A stretch of 64,000 nt of DNA. Origin: Salinisphaera sp. Its GTDB lineage: Bacteria; Pseudomonadota; Gammaproteobacteria; Nevskiales; Salinisphaeraceae. The notes under the pieces were generated by a model. The model made no database searches and had not been told where the DNA came from. It was given only the letters and a program-made list of their open reading frames with translations. The stretch is taken from NCBI RefSeq assembly GCF_002729955.1, contig NZ_PBYA01000056.1, positions 62,001-126,000 on the forward strand. The letters run 5' to 3'. Below, in pieces: positions 17,531-26,371 of the stretch. A program made the translations under genes and the position numbers. Position 1 is the first letter of the stretch. Each line of letters starts with the position of its first letter.

Positions 17531-17901
17531 GGCACGACTGCCTTAAGTTCGGCATGCGGCAAACGCATGCCGCTCAACGAAAGCGTGGCTCGATCAGCAC
17601 GAGCCGCGTTTTTTTTTGGGTCGCGATATGAGCCCGCGCCACCCCTCGGCGCCGGGCGGAGTGCCGCCCATCACAGCAAACGTTGCGGGCGATGCGTCCG
17701 TGGGCTGTCCTAAACAAGGTAGTAGCCGCCGAGCTTGAGGTCGTAACGGTAAAATCGGCCCTAGGCAGGGCGCGGCAACGTTACAGATGGCGTTCGTTGG
17801 CCCAGATCAGCCACGCCTTACTGCTGCTGCGAAAAGCGTCTGTCGCTATCTAAAGTCGGGATAGTGCTCCGCCCTCAAGCGTGACGGATGCCCCTCAGCC
17901 C
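17531..17901. other. Intergenic region after copper-storage gene
   Basis: 371 bp without a gene. It holds a 9-bp hairpin at 17550-17572 (CGGCATGCG/CGCATGCCG, no U run) and the terminator at 17584-17617. The remainder up to the next gene end shows nothing I can identify. Confidence 0.5.
17584..17617 (+). terminator. Rho-independent terminator of csp gene
   Basis: Arms CGTGGCTCG and CGAGCCGCG (one G-U pair) around a 7-nt loop, followed by nine T. Confidence 0.9.
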
Positions 17902-18873
17902 TCAGTGGCTTGACCACTCCTCGTAGCTCGGCACCTCGATACCGAGAATCTTCGGATCCTTATAATCAGAAGCTATCGGGATGCCGTTCTTTCTGGCGCG
18001 AACCTCTAACTCCGCACGCCGTCTATATTTCTTGGGAACTGTGTTTTTATAGTTTTCAATCGCCGCCTCCAGGTCACTATTTTGCTGCGGATCGTAACCG
18101 ATCATAAGTGTGCGATCATTTTTGATGTCGACGCTGAACGTATCCCCCTGGTTTACGCCTTCATAGCGACGCGAGTAGTTCAATCGAATAAAAACATCGG
18201 CGGCATACCAGGTCCAAGTCGGATCAGCTCGCAAATGCTTCCAATCATCGAATGTCAGCTCGTAATACGGATCTTGTGGGATCAGCAGTGTTTCGTCGTC
18301 TTCCCAATAGATCGGCACTTTCTTGTAAGCGCGCTCGAAAAAGTAGGTGGCTGCTCCGGTAAGGCGCGGCTCACGCGGCGAATAGTACCGTTCGTACCCG
18401 GCCGCCCGAATGCGTTGCACGATGTCTTTATAGAGCGTGTACACCGCCCGGTCGTACTCTTCATAGGCTGCGTCGCTGGCGTCCTTGCCGGGATAGTCAG
18501 GCATCTTGATCGACACGCTGATGTCGCCAATCGGCCAGCCTTGATCCGTATCTTCATCCATGAAGACTTTCGTGGCCTGCGGTAGCGAGAGCGTTCGATC
18601 GCCGCTAACGATCTCGACGCGAGGTTCGGTGCCGGTCGCGATTCGGCCGACTTCGTAAAACGTGAGGCCAGCAAGACTACCTTGGTCAATCGTCAGGTCA
18701 TTCTGTGCTTTCAGATCGTCGCCTTTTTCGCCAATCGGAATGCGCAATACGGGATTCTGCATGGCAGTTGTAGCCTGTTTTGTTGATGCGGCAAACGAGG
18801 TTGATCTGATCCAAGCACCGGCCCCGATGACGATCGCCAGCGCACAGATGACTAGCGAGATATGCCTATGCAT
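17902..18873 (-). CDS. Membrane-anchored/periplasmic protein of the VgrG module, unknown family
   Basis: A 323-aa protein I do not recognise. The N-terminus (MHRHISLVICALAIVIGAGAWI) is a signal anchor or signal peptide, so the rest is predicted to be periplasmic. The soluble part is rich in Tyr, Trp and Asp and has no catalytic motif I can name. It overlaps the preceding cargo gene by 8 bp, so the two are translationally coupled. Base composition is unusually low in GC in places (18001-18060 is 23 of 60), unlike the surrounding genes, which suggests recent acquisition. A periplasmic partner encoded next to a T6SS cargo gene is often the immunity protein. That role is inference; an accessory or second effector is also possible. 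Confidence 0.6.
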   Translation of the reverse strand: MHRHISLVICALAIVIGAGAWIRSTSFAASTKQATTAMQNPVLRIPIGEKGDDLKAQNDLTIDQGSLAGLTFYEVGRIATGTEPRVEIVSGDRTLSLPQATKVFMDEDTDQGWPIGDISVSIKMPDYPGKDASDAAYEEYDRAVYTLYKDIVQRIRAAGYERYYSPREPRLTGAATYFFERAYKKVPIYWEDDETLLIPQDPYYELTFDDWKHLRADPTWTWYAADVFIRLNYSRRYEGVNQGDTFSVDIKNDRTLMIGYDPQQNSDLEAAIENYKNTVPKKYRRRAELEVRARKNGIPIASDYKDPKILGIEVPSYEEWSSH

Positions 18874-20035
18874 GTTGCCAGCGAGCGATTGCGCGAAGCT
18901 GATCGAGCATGTAATCGGTCTTTTTGGTCATCAGTCGATGGTAGCGATCGAGAATCCGAGCCACGTATGCCATCCGCTCGTCCTCGTTATAAAGCGAGCC
19001 ATCGTCGAGCGACATGGATTCCGACACATCCTCGGGCTTGAGCCTGGCGGGCTCAAGCTCGTTTCTGATGATGTCATCCGTTAGCGTCGCCTCGCTGTTG
19101 AAGATCAGTTCCGGCGTTCGCGCGCCGAGGCTTGCCGGTGCCCAGCGACGGAAGAAATCATTCGTACTGATTGCGCTCCGGAACTCCGGATGGTCGTAGA
19201 CTAGGCGTTGTAGGCGTAGTCGCTGCTCATGATTCAGAAACGATTCGGCGCTTCTATAAAGGGCTTTGAGTCTCGCGTCGTCAAGGGGGTCGTCGATGTT
19301 CTCGGCACGCTTCATCTGCGCAAATCCGGCCTTCAACGGCGCGGTCGCCCGGCAGTTATCCACCTCGGCCAGTGCGCCAGCGTGATCATGGATACGATAT
19401 GGCCCGACAATTGGCGCGACGCGGGACTGGAGCGAACGCTCGAGCGACACGTTCTTGCCCGGCGCCCAAGGCAACGCGTGCATCTGGCGTTTGACTTCCG
19501 GGTTATAGGTGGCGACATCGCGTTGGTCCACGCAACAGTCGAATGATTCGCGGCCGTGGCGTTTGTAGTAGGTCATCCACGGAACCACTTCGATGAACAC
19601 CCAGAAGTTGCCCTTGAGCAGATAATAGAACGTATTCGCTGCGGCTGCACGGGCGAACGCGGCTTTGGAGCGGAAGTTCAGGCTCCAGAAATCAATATTC
19701 TCGTTGGCGTACTCGATACCTTCGACGACTTGCTTGGCGGCGAATGCCGCCAGCCCGGGCCAGTAGAAACGCCCGGCTTTATCGGTGCCTTCGTCGGATA
19801 GAAAAAGGGCGGCGTAGCCGCCGGCGGTGCGTTTGGCACGGCGGATAGCCTGCGGTAGCAGTTCGTTGTTTTCGGACTGGGCTTCGATCGCGGCCACCTG
19901 TTCGATCGACCACAGATCGGCACAGGCCAACGTGCAGGTCTTGACGGAGTCCGCCGTGGTGTTGGTTCGCGAGCGCGCATTGGCCTGGCCACGCTCGTAG
20001 GTTACGCCTTCGTGATCGTCGACCAATGTGGACAT
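18866..20035 (-). CDS. Putative T6SS cargo/effector, DUF2515-like
   Basis: A 389-aa protein lying 11 bp downstream of vgrG on the same strand. The segment YWPGLAAFAAKQVVEGIEYA near residues 90-110 and the aromatic stretch around FWVFIEVVPWMTYYKRHG resemble the DUF2515 family found beside vgrG genes in other proteobacteria; I hold this family call with moderate confidence. No signal peptide is seen, as expected for cargo loaded on a VgrG spike. No known toxin catalytic motif (lipase GxSxG, NlpC/P60, HNH) is evident. Ile/Leu-rich helices may allow membrane association. The following gene encodes an anchored periplasmic protein, a possible cognate immunity protein. Confidence 0.55.
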   Translation of the reverse strand: MSTLVDDHEGVTYERGQANARSRTNTTADSVKTCTLACADLWSIEQVAAIEAQSENNELLPQAIRRAKRTAGGYAALFLSDEGTDKAGRFYWPGLAAFAAKQVVEGIEYANENIDFWSLNFRSKAAFARAAAANTFYYLLKGNFWVFIEVVPWMTYYKRHGRESFDCCVDQRDVATYNPEVKRQMHALPWAPGKNVSLERSLQSRVAPIVGPYRIHDHAGALAEVDNCRATAPLKAGFAQMKRAENIDDPLDDARLKALYRSAESFLNHEQRLRLQRLVYDHPEFRSAISTNDFFRRWAPASLGARTPELIFNSEATLTDDIIRNELEPARLKPEDVSESMSLDDGSLYNEDERMAYVARILDRYHRLMTKKTDYMLDQLRAIARWQHA

Positions 20036-20046
20036 GATGGGGTCCT

Positions 20047-23000
20047 CTATTCGAACCGGTCGTCGCCGATCTGGATCTTCGGCACGGTGTAGTCGGCGCG
20101 GGCCGGGCGTTTGTCGCTCGTATAAAACCGTCGCGTCCGCCCGTCTTCGACGGTATGCGCGCGCTGGATCTGGTTGTCGACCTCGGCGGTATATGGGATA
20201 TCGGCCAATGATCGGCCGAGCGGGTCGACAAACTCGAAGGTTTCACCGAATAGGCCACCGCCGGGCGGAAATTTGTCCATTGAGGTTTTGATCTTGCCCG
20301 GCCCCGTAAACACCTTGTTCCCCGCATGCACGGTGAGCGTGCCCGGACAGGCCACGGTAATCTTGCCGCCTTCGAGCGTGACCGAGGCCCCACCGGCGGT
20401 GGCCAGCTTGACGGCCTTTTTGCCCGCGAACTCGCCTTCGGCGTTGGCACTGGCGATCTTGAGGCTGTCCTTGCTCTGTACCTTCATCTGGTCGGCCTGG
20501 GCCTGCAGGTCCAGGTCGCCGTGGCCGGCGATGAGTTTCAAACCCTCGCCCGAGCCTTGTACGCCGGCCAACACCCCGATGGACTGACCGCTATGGATAT
20601 GCAGCCGTTCGCCGATGGCCCAGTTGCTGTCGGTGCCGCTGGCGACCGTCAGGGTTTCGTCGGCATGCCAGTGCACATCCTGGCCGGCGACGACGCCCAG
20701 GCCGGCCTTGGCGGCGATGGCCAGGATCGGATCGGCCGGGTGGGGGCGTTTGGTGTCGGCCAACGCTGTGTTTTTGTTGTCCGCATCGGCCGTGGCCTGT
20801 TGCCAGTCGGCGGCATCAACCTGCCCTTGAGCGGTTTTCAGTAGGGCCGCGAGTGGGCTGGCGCTCTCGTCGATCGAAGACTGGTTCGCTTTTGCTGCGC
20901 CCAGATGCGCCGCCAGCGCCGTCGTCGTATGCGTGGTCGCGATCTGGCTATAGCTTTCGCCGAGCTGGTTGGCCTGTTTGAGCAGCGCTTGGCCGGCGGT
21001 GAAGTCGCCGGCGGGCTCATTCGCCTGGATGCCATAGGTCGAGAGTAATACGCCACGCTCACCCCGCACCGCGCCGTACGCATCGGTTCTAAGCTCGAAG
21101 CCGGTACCGCGAAAACTGCCACGGAAGTTGTCGGCCTGATGGATCAGATGGCCGAGGTTGAGCTGGCTGTGGGCCTGGGTGGTGGCCAGCTGAATACGCT
21201 GCTGGCCGTCGGTGTCGTCGAACACGAGCTGGTTGTGGCCGCTGCCGCCGAACTCTTGGGTCTTGGTGCCGGACAGGGCCGCGGCATTGCGATGATCGTT
21301 ATCCCCGGCGGCGGCGCCATGCCAGGCCGGGGCCTGGCCGCCGGCGAGATTGCCCTGGGCGGACGGGGCATGGTCTGCGGCTTGTTGGTAAGCCGTGGTA
21401 TCGCTTTCACGCTGCGTGCCGCCGGGCGTGGCCGGCGTGCCGGCTTCGCCCTGGCCGTTGTAGAGACTGCCGGTGACCACGGGGCGATCGATATCGCCGC
21501 CGAGAAACTGCACCAGCACTTCCTGGCCGATGCGCGGGATGAACTGCTGGCCATGGCCGGCCCCGGCATCGCGCTGGGTACAACGAATCCAGCAGGTCAG
21601 GCGGTCGTCGGGTTGATCGCCGCGTTGCCAGTGAAAACGCACCTTGATCCGCCCCAGGGCATCGGTATGCAGGGCATCGGCGCCGACCGGGGCCGTGGCC
21701 CCGTCGGGGCCGACCACGGTCGCGGTCTGCGCACCCGGCGCGGTCGGGCGCGGGTTGAAGCGCAGGCCGGTGTCGTCGGCCAAGACGGGCCGCCAGGGCA
21801 CATCGCGACGGATGGCATCAAAGCGGTTGGCATAGCCTGTTTGCTTCGCCTGGGCGAGCAGGTCGGCATCGGCCTGTTCGCCGTGCGCCGCCGGTATCTT
21901 GCCCAGCCGGGCCTCGACGCGTTTAGCCAGATCATTGGGCAGGTTGTTGATGCCGACATGACTTACGCTCAGCACCAGAAACTGGCGTTTGCGCTCGTCG
22001 GCATCGCCGGTGGCGGCCGACAGCGCGTCGAGATTGGATTCGGTGAGGGTGAAGACATGCCCACAGGCGAGCGTGCGAACGCTGGACTCGCCGTGCCAGG
22101 TCTTGGTGCGCGCTTCGGCGGCTTCCAGGGCCAGGCGGGTATAGCGCTCGGCTTCGGCGTCGCTGGCCCAGGCATAGGGCCCGGCATAGTCGTAGGCTTC
22201 GAGCATGGGCGCATCCTCGGCGCCGTAGCGGGCCTCGGTGGGCAGACCGGCGCTGGCATTGGCCTTGCGCTTGTAGTCGAAGCTGGTGGACGACAGCCGG
22301 GCATAGGGCAGCTGGCGGGTGGCGCCGAACTGCTGGATGGCGTCCTGGGGTTCCTGACTGGCCGCGCGATGAAACCGGATGCCGGCCCCGCCCAGGGCAT
22401 TGGCCGAGGTGACGTCTTCAGGGCGATGGGCGGCATCGGCGAACAGCATGAGCCGATGCCCGGCCGGGGCTTCGTCATCGGTGACGAAATGAAAGCCCAG
22501 CCCTTCTTCGGCGAGCAGCCGGGCCACGAAGTCGTAATCGGACTCGCGATACTGGACGCAATAGCTGCGGGGGCGGGTGTCGTGCAGGAACTCGCCGACC
22601 TCGTCGGCGAGCTGCCAGGCGGCGATCGCGGCGTAGTCGGCAAAGACCTGTTCGACGATCTCGATGACGGTCTTGGCCTGAAACACGCGGTTGTGCCGGC
22701 CGATGGTGAGATACCACAGCCAGGGCACGGTGGTGAGCCGGTAGCGGGCGAGCCCGCCGTCGCCGGAGAGCAGCTCGGCATCGCGTACAAGCCCGGTGCG
22801 CGAGTAGCGGCTTCCATCGGCCAGGGTGGTGATCAGGGTCAGCGGCTCGCCGATGAAGTCGGGCAGGGCGAGCTGGGCATCGGGCGACAGGGCCACGATC
22901 TGGGTGGGATGCACCGACGAGAGTTCTTCGAAGCCCTGCCAGCGTTCGACCATGAGCGACGACACGCCCGCACTGCCGGCGAGGCGATACAGCCGGCTTT

Positions 23001-23058
23001 CGGCCGTGAACAAGGCCGTGAGCTCGGAGGTCAGGGCGTCTCGGGCGGCGAAAGACAT
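20047..23058 (-). CDS. vgrG: VgrG/TssI, type VI secretion spike protein
   Basis: A 1003-aa VgrG. The gp27-like base runs from about 20 to 380 (DYDFVARLLAEEGLGFHF is characteristic). It is followed by the gp5-like OB fold (GRIKVRFHWQRGDQPDDRLT, then FIPRIGQEVLVQFLGGDIDRP) and, in the C-terminal third, a DUF2345 domain with the beta-helix ending in VTLEGGKITVACPGTL. After this comes a tail of about 70 residues (GETFEFVDPLGRSLADIPYT...) like the extensions that recruit cargo in other systems. The protein forms the trimeric tip of the T6SS needle. No other T6SS structural gene is in the window, so this is an orphan vgrG locus carrying its own cargo genes. Confidence 0.95.
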   Translation of the reverse strand: MSFAARDALTSELTALFTAESRLYRLAGSAGVSSLMVERWQGFEELSSVHPTQIVALSPDAQLALPDFIGEPLTLITTLADGSRYSRTGLVRDAELLSGDGGLARYRLTTVPWLWYLTIGRHNRVFQAKTVIEIVEQVFADYAAIAAWQLADEVGEFLHDTRPRSYCVQYRESDYDFVARLLAEEGLGFHFVTDDEAPAGHRLMLFADAAHRPEDVTSANALGGAGIRFHRAASQEPQDAIQQFGATRQLPYARLSSTSFDYKRKANASAGLPTEARYGAEDAPMLEAYDYAGPYAWASDAEAERYTRLALEAAEARTKTWHGESSVRTLACGHVFTLTESNLDALSAATGDADERKRQFLVLSVSHVGINNLPNDLAKRVEARLGKIPAAHGEQADADLLAQAKQTGYANRFDAIRRDVPWRPVLADDTGLRFNPRPTAPGAQTATVVGPDGATAPVGADALHTDALGRIKVRFHWQRGDQPDDRLTCWIRCTQRDAGAGHGQQFIPRIGQEVLVQFLGGDIDRPVVTGSLYNGQGEAGTPATPGGTQRESDTTAYQQAADHAPSAQGNLAGGQAPAWHGAAAGDNDHRNAAALSGTKTQEFGGSGHNQLVFDDTDGQQRIQLATTQAHSQLNLGHLIHQADNFRGSFRGTGFELRTDAYGAVRGERGVLLSTYGIQANEPAGDFTAGQALLKQANQLGESYSQIATTHTTTALAAHLGAAKANQSSIDESASPLAALLKTAQGQVDAADWQQATADADNKNTALADTKRPHPADPILAIAAKAGLGVVAGQDVHWHADETLTVASGTDSNWAIGERLHIHSGQSIGVLAGVQGSGEGLKLIAGHGDLDLQAQADQMKVQSKDSLKIASANAEGEFAGKKAVKLATAGGASVTLEGGKITVACPGTLTVHAGNKVFTGPGKIKTSMDKFPPGGGLFGETFEFVDPLGRSLADIPYTAEVDNQIQRAHTVEDGRTRRFYTSDKRPARADYTVPKIQIGDDRFE

Positions 23059-23179
23059 GGGCTTTTTGTTAAACGGTGGCTTTTACAAGCATCTCGAAAT
23101 TGGATGACAATTTCCAGTCATGCGCGAGCTAATCGGCGCGCGTCGACCCGGAAAGTTTGCCATACCGGGTGTCAGGCAT

Positions 23180-23208
23180 AAAAAAGCCGCTTCGTGGAGA
23201 AGCGGCTT
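23180..23208 (-). terminator. Rho-independent terminator after enoyl-CoA hydratase
   Basis: Arms AAGCCGCTTC/GAAGCGGCTT with loop GTGGA. On the minus strand the stem runs into a U tract (six A at 23180-23185 on the plus strand). Confidence 0.9.
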
Positions 23209-23232
23209 CGAGGCCCTCGGGCGACGAGACGC

Positions 23233-24015
23233 CTATTTCTTGCGCTGCAAGAATTTGTTCATGATGCCGCGCACTTCGTCCGAGAACAGGCGTTCGCTGA
23301 AATGGGTGATTTCGCGGTCGATCTGGCCGCCCAGGTCGTCGCTGCCCATGCCCTGGCGCAGCAGTTGTTTGCTCAGGCGCACGGCCTCGGGCGGCTTGGC
23401 GGCGAGCTTTTCGGCAATCGCGGTGGCACGCTCGCCCAGCTCGGCATCGGGCACGCGATAGGCAATCAGGCCCATGCGAAGGGCTTCTTCGGAGTCCAGC
23501 GTGTCGCCGGCGAGCAGCAGCCGGGCCGCGTTCTGGCGGCCGACCAACGCCGGCAGCAGCAGGCTGGAACCGGCTTCGGGCACCAGGGCCAGATCGATGA
23601 AGGCGGTATAGAAACGGGCGCTTTCGTTGGCGATCACGAGGTCGGCATGCAGCAGCATGGTGGTGCCGATGCCGGTGGCCTGGCCCTGAACGGCGATGAG
23701 GATCGGCTTGTCGAGGGCGATAAGCGCCTTGATGAACTTCATCGCAGGGCCGCCACCGCTTTCGGCCCGGCTTTCCGGCGTGGCCTTGGCGAAATCGCTG
23801 ATGTCGTTGCCGGCACAGAACATATCGCCGGCACTATCGATGAGCAGCGTGCGTACTTCGTCGTTGGTGCGTACGTGGTCGACCACGCGCTGCATATCGG
23901 CATACATCGCGCCGGTGAGGGCGTTGCGTTTGTCGGCGCGGTCGATCGTCATGCGCAGCACGCCGTGGGTCAGGGCGACGCGGATATGACCGCTATCAAG
24001 TTCCGGTTGGGCCAT
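23233..24015 (-). CDS. Enoyl-CoA hydratase/isomerase family protein
   Basis: A 260-aa crotonase-fold protein that would hydrate or isomerise an enoyl-CoA. DSAGDMFCAGNDISDF near residue 60-75 and VQGQATGIGTTMLLHADLVIA near 110-130 form the two oxyanion-hole loops (CAGND and GxG). The usual catalytic Glu position in FxDLALVPEAGSS holds Leu-Val-Pro-Glu-Ala, consistent with a hydratase or isomerase bearing one of the two glutamates. It lies 18 bp after the MaoC hydratase gene on the same strand and ends in a strong terminator, so the two form a small operon with etfBA upstream. Confidence 0.9.
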   Translation of the reverse strand: MAQPELDSGHIRVALTHGVLRMTIDRADKRNALTGAMYADMQRVVDHVRTNDEVRTLLIDSAGDMFCAGNDISDFAKATPESRAESGGGPAMKFIKALIALDKPILIAVQGQATGIGTTMLLHADLVIANESARFYTAFIDLALVPEAGSSLLLPALVGRQNAARLLLAGDTLDSEEALRMGLIAYRVPDAELGERATAIAEKLAAKPPEAVRLSKQLLRQGMGSDDLGGQIDREITHFSERLFSDEVRGIMNKFLQRKK

Positions 24016-24033
24016 GGGGCAATCCCTTCTTGA

Positions 24034-24492
24034 TTAGAAAATGATGAGCGACAGCGACTGGGCAATACAGGCCGGCTTGTCGCTGCCTTCGATTTCGATG
24101 GTGACCGTGTTGTGGAGCATATAGCGGTTGTCGCCGCGCGGCTCCACGGCTTCGAGTTTCTGGCGGGCGCGCACCTTCGAATCAACCGGTACGGGCGCGA
24201 TGAAGCGCACCTTGTCGAGACCGTAGTTGACCGTGGTGGTCACGCCTTCGATACGCCGGATCTGGCTGGTGAGCTGCGGCAATAGCGACAGGGTGAGAAA
24301 GCCGTGGGCGATAGGCGCGCCGAAGGGGGATTCACGCTCGGCGCGCTCGACGTCGACATGAATCCACTGGTGGTCTTCCGTGGCATCGGCAAACTGGTTG
24401 ATCCGTGCCTGGTCGATGAGCAGCCAATCGCTCACGCCCACTTCCTCGCCCACCAGCGCCTGCAGGGCGTCGATGTTTTCTATGATCTGCAC
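24034..24492 (-). CDS. MaoC family (R)-specific enoyl-CoA hydratase
   Basis: A 152-aa hot-dog-fold protein. Asp40 and His45 in ATEDHQWIHVD form the hydratase-2 catalytic pair, and SPFGAPIAHGFLTLSL follows as in MaoC/NodN-like enzymes. The frame is open further upstream, but the GTG at 24492 has GAGGAG 6 bp before it and begins the normal domain, so it is preferred. The ribosome-binding site lies just after the etfA terminator, so most transcription may come from a separate start or read-through. It probably hydrates an enoyl-CoA on the same pathway as the neighbouring crotonase. Confidence 0.88.
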   Translation of the reverse strand: MQIIENIDALQALVGEEVGVSDWLLIDQARINQFADATEDHQWIHVDVERAERESPFGAPIAHGFLTLSLLPQLTSQIRRIEGVTTTVNYGLDKVRFIAPVPVDSKVRARQKLEAVEPRGDNRYMLHNTVTIEIEGSDKPACIAQSLSLIIF

Positions 24493-24521
24493 GACATTCT
24501 CCTCACTCACTCTCTCGCAAT

Positions 24522-24570
24522 AAAAAACCGGTACCCACGACGCTCGAATGCGAGCGCCGCGGATACCGGT
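24522..24570 (-). terminator. Rho-independent terminator after etfA
   Basis: On the minus strand ACCGGTA...TACCGGT outer arms and CGCTCG/CGAGCG inner arms form a long stem followed by six U. It separates etfBA from the maoC-ech pair. Confidence 0.8.
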
Positions 24571-24595
24571 CGACTGGCCATAGCGAACGCTTGGG

Positions 24596-25546
24596 TTAGC
24601 TGACGGCTTTGTCGAGTTCCGGGATGATTTCGAACAGATCGCCGACGAGGCCGATATCGGCCACTTCGAAGATCGGCGCTTCTTCATCCTTGTTGATGGC
24701 CACGATCGTGCCCGCGTCCTTGATGCCGGCCAGATGCTGGATGGCACCGGAAATGCCGAAGCACATGTACAGCTCGGGCGAGATGATCTTGCCGGTCTGG
24801 CCTACCTGCATGTCGTTGGGTACGAAGCCCGCATCGACCGCAGCACGCGAGGCACCCACGGCCGCGCCGATCTTGTCGGCGAAGTCGTAGACGATCTTGA
24901 AGTTCTCTTCGCTGCCGACACCGCGACCGCCGGAGATGACCTTGGGCGCGGTCTGCAGATCGGGACGATCGCTCTTGGCCTGCTCGAGGTTCACGAAGCG
25001 GGTATGCGACGGGATTTCGGCGTCCAGGCTCAGGGTTTCGATCTCGGCATTGCCGCCTTCGGCCGCGGCCGGGTAGGAGGCACAGCGTACCGAGGCGACC
25101 AGAACCTGATCTTCCGGCGCCTTGACCGTGATGATCGCGTTGCCGGCATAGATCGGGCGATCGAACTCATGCGCGGAATGCACGGCCATGATGTCCGTGA
25201 TCATGGCGACACCCAGCTTGGCGGCCACGCGCGGCATCAGATCCTTGCCGAAGGTGGTGTTCGGGCCGAGCACATGGCTGTACTCGCCGCTTTGTGCGGC
25301 GGCCGCGATCTGCGGCGCCAGGGCCGCAGCGGTCGGATGCTTGTTGGCGTCGTTGTCGGCCTGCAGCACCTTGTTCACGCCGTCGAGCTTGGCCGCGGAG
25401 GCAGCGATATTGGCGCCGTCGTCGCAGAGCACGAGCACGTCGATCGCGGTCGGGCTCATCTGCTGGGCGCAGGTGACCGCACGCGCCGTGGACTGGTTGA
25501 GTTCGCCGTTGAGGTAGTCGGCGATGATCAGAATCTTGTTGCTCAT
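24596..25546 (-). CDS. etfA: Electron transfer flavoprotein alpha subunit
   Basis: A 316-aa EtfA that binds FAD and, with EtfB, accepts electrons from acyl-CoA dehydrogenases. The FAD domain is clear: [14 protein letters not shown] near 205-218, [23 protein letters not shown] near 232-255 and the [35 protein letters not shown] segment near 260-295. It overlaps etfB by 4 bp. Because the window carries at least four acyl-CoA dehydrogenases, this ETF is the likely shared electron acceptor. Confidence 0.97.
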   Translation of the reverse strand: MSNKILIIADYLNGELNQSTARAVTCAQQMSPTAIDVLVLCDDGANIAASAAKLDGVNKVLQADNDANKHPTAAALAPQIAAAAQSGEYSHVLGPNTTFGKDLMPRVAAKLGVAMITDIMAVHSAHEFDRPIYAGNAIITVKAPEDQVLVASVRCASYPAAAEGGNAEIETLSLDAEIPSHTRFVNLEQAKSDRPDLQTAPKVISGGRGVGSEENFKIVYDFADKIGAAVGASRAAVDAGFVPNDMQVGQTGKIISPELYMCFGISGAIQHLAGIKDAGTIVAINKDEEAPIFEVADIGLVGDLFEIIPELDKAVS

Positions 25547-26289
25547 AGCAGGCCCTTTTCCTTGAGTTTGCTCACCAGTTCGTCGACCGATTCAACCTTG
25601 ATGCCGCCGCCACGCTCGGGCGGGGCCACGGTCTTGACGGTTTCGAGCATAGCGGCGCGTTCCACGCCGAGGTCGTCGAGGCTGGTGTCTTCGATCGGTT
25701 TCTTCTTCGCCTTCATGATGTCCGGCAGCTTGAGATAGCGCGGCTCGTTCAGGCGCAGGTCGGCGGTGATCACGCCGGGCAGGTCGATATCCAGCGTTTC
25801 CAGGCCGGCGTCGATTTCACGGGTGACCTTCGCGGTTTCGCCGTCGAGTTCGATTTCCGAGGCGAAGGTCGCCTGCGGCCATTCCAGGAGGGCGGCGGTC
25901 ATCTGGCCGGTCTGGTTGGAATCGTCATCGATCGCCTGCTTGCCCATCAGAAAGACCTTGGGCTCTTCCTTCTTGGCCAGCGCTTCGAACACACGGGCAG
26001 CGGTCAGCGGCTGTACCGGCTCGTCGGTCTTGACGTGGATCGCGCGGTCGCAGCCGAAGGCCAGCGCACTGCGCAGCTGTTCCTTGGCGGCTTCCGGGCC
26101 GATGGTCACGGCCACGACTTCATCCGCGCTGCCGGCTTCCTTCCAGCGCATGGCCTGTTCGACGGCGATTTCGTCGAACGGGTTCATGCTGTGCTTGACG
26201 CCGTTCTCGACGACGCCGGAGCCGTCCGGCTTGATCTGAATGCGCACGTTGTAGTCGATCGCGCGCTTGACGCTCACCAGTACTTTCAT
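25543..26289 (-). CDS. etfB: Electron transfer flavoprotein beta subunit
   Basis: A 248-aa EtfB, first gene of the etfBA pair. It starts MKVLVSVKRAIDYNVRI, the standard opening, and carries MNPFDEIAVEQAMR and, at about 190-215, EPRYLKLPDIMKAKKKPIE, the recognition loop region that docks on dehydrogenases (LPxIMKAKKKP). The protein binds AMP and contributes to FAD binding by EtfA. It lies 82 bp downstream of the ETF-ubiquinone oxidoreductase gene, probably in one transcription unit. Confidence 0.97.
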   Translation of the reverse strand: MKVLVSVKRAIDYNVRIQIKPDGSGVVENGVKHSMNPFDEIAVEQAMRWKEAGSADEVVAVTIGPEAAKEQLRSALAFGCDRAIHVKTDEPVQPLTAARVFEALAKKEEPKVFLMGKQAIDDDSNQTGQMTAALLEWPQATFASEIELDGETAKVTREIDAGLETLDIDLPGVITADLRLNEPRYLKLPDIMKAKKKPIEDTSLDDLGVERAAMLETVKTVAPPERGGGIKVESVDELVSKLKEKGLL

Positions 26290-26371
26290 GTGTCGGTTCT
26301 CTTGTCGCTATGTCTTTAAAAACACCCGGTCGCCACGGCGCAGTTCGACGAACAAACCGCAGCGCCCGTGC

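Noticed and set aside
21139-23181. A 680-codon plus-strand frame opposite vgrG
   Set aside because: Antisense shadow of the conserved VgrG coding sequence, with Gly/Ala-rich low-complexity translation.
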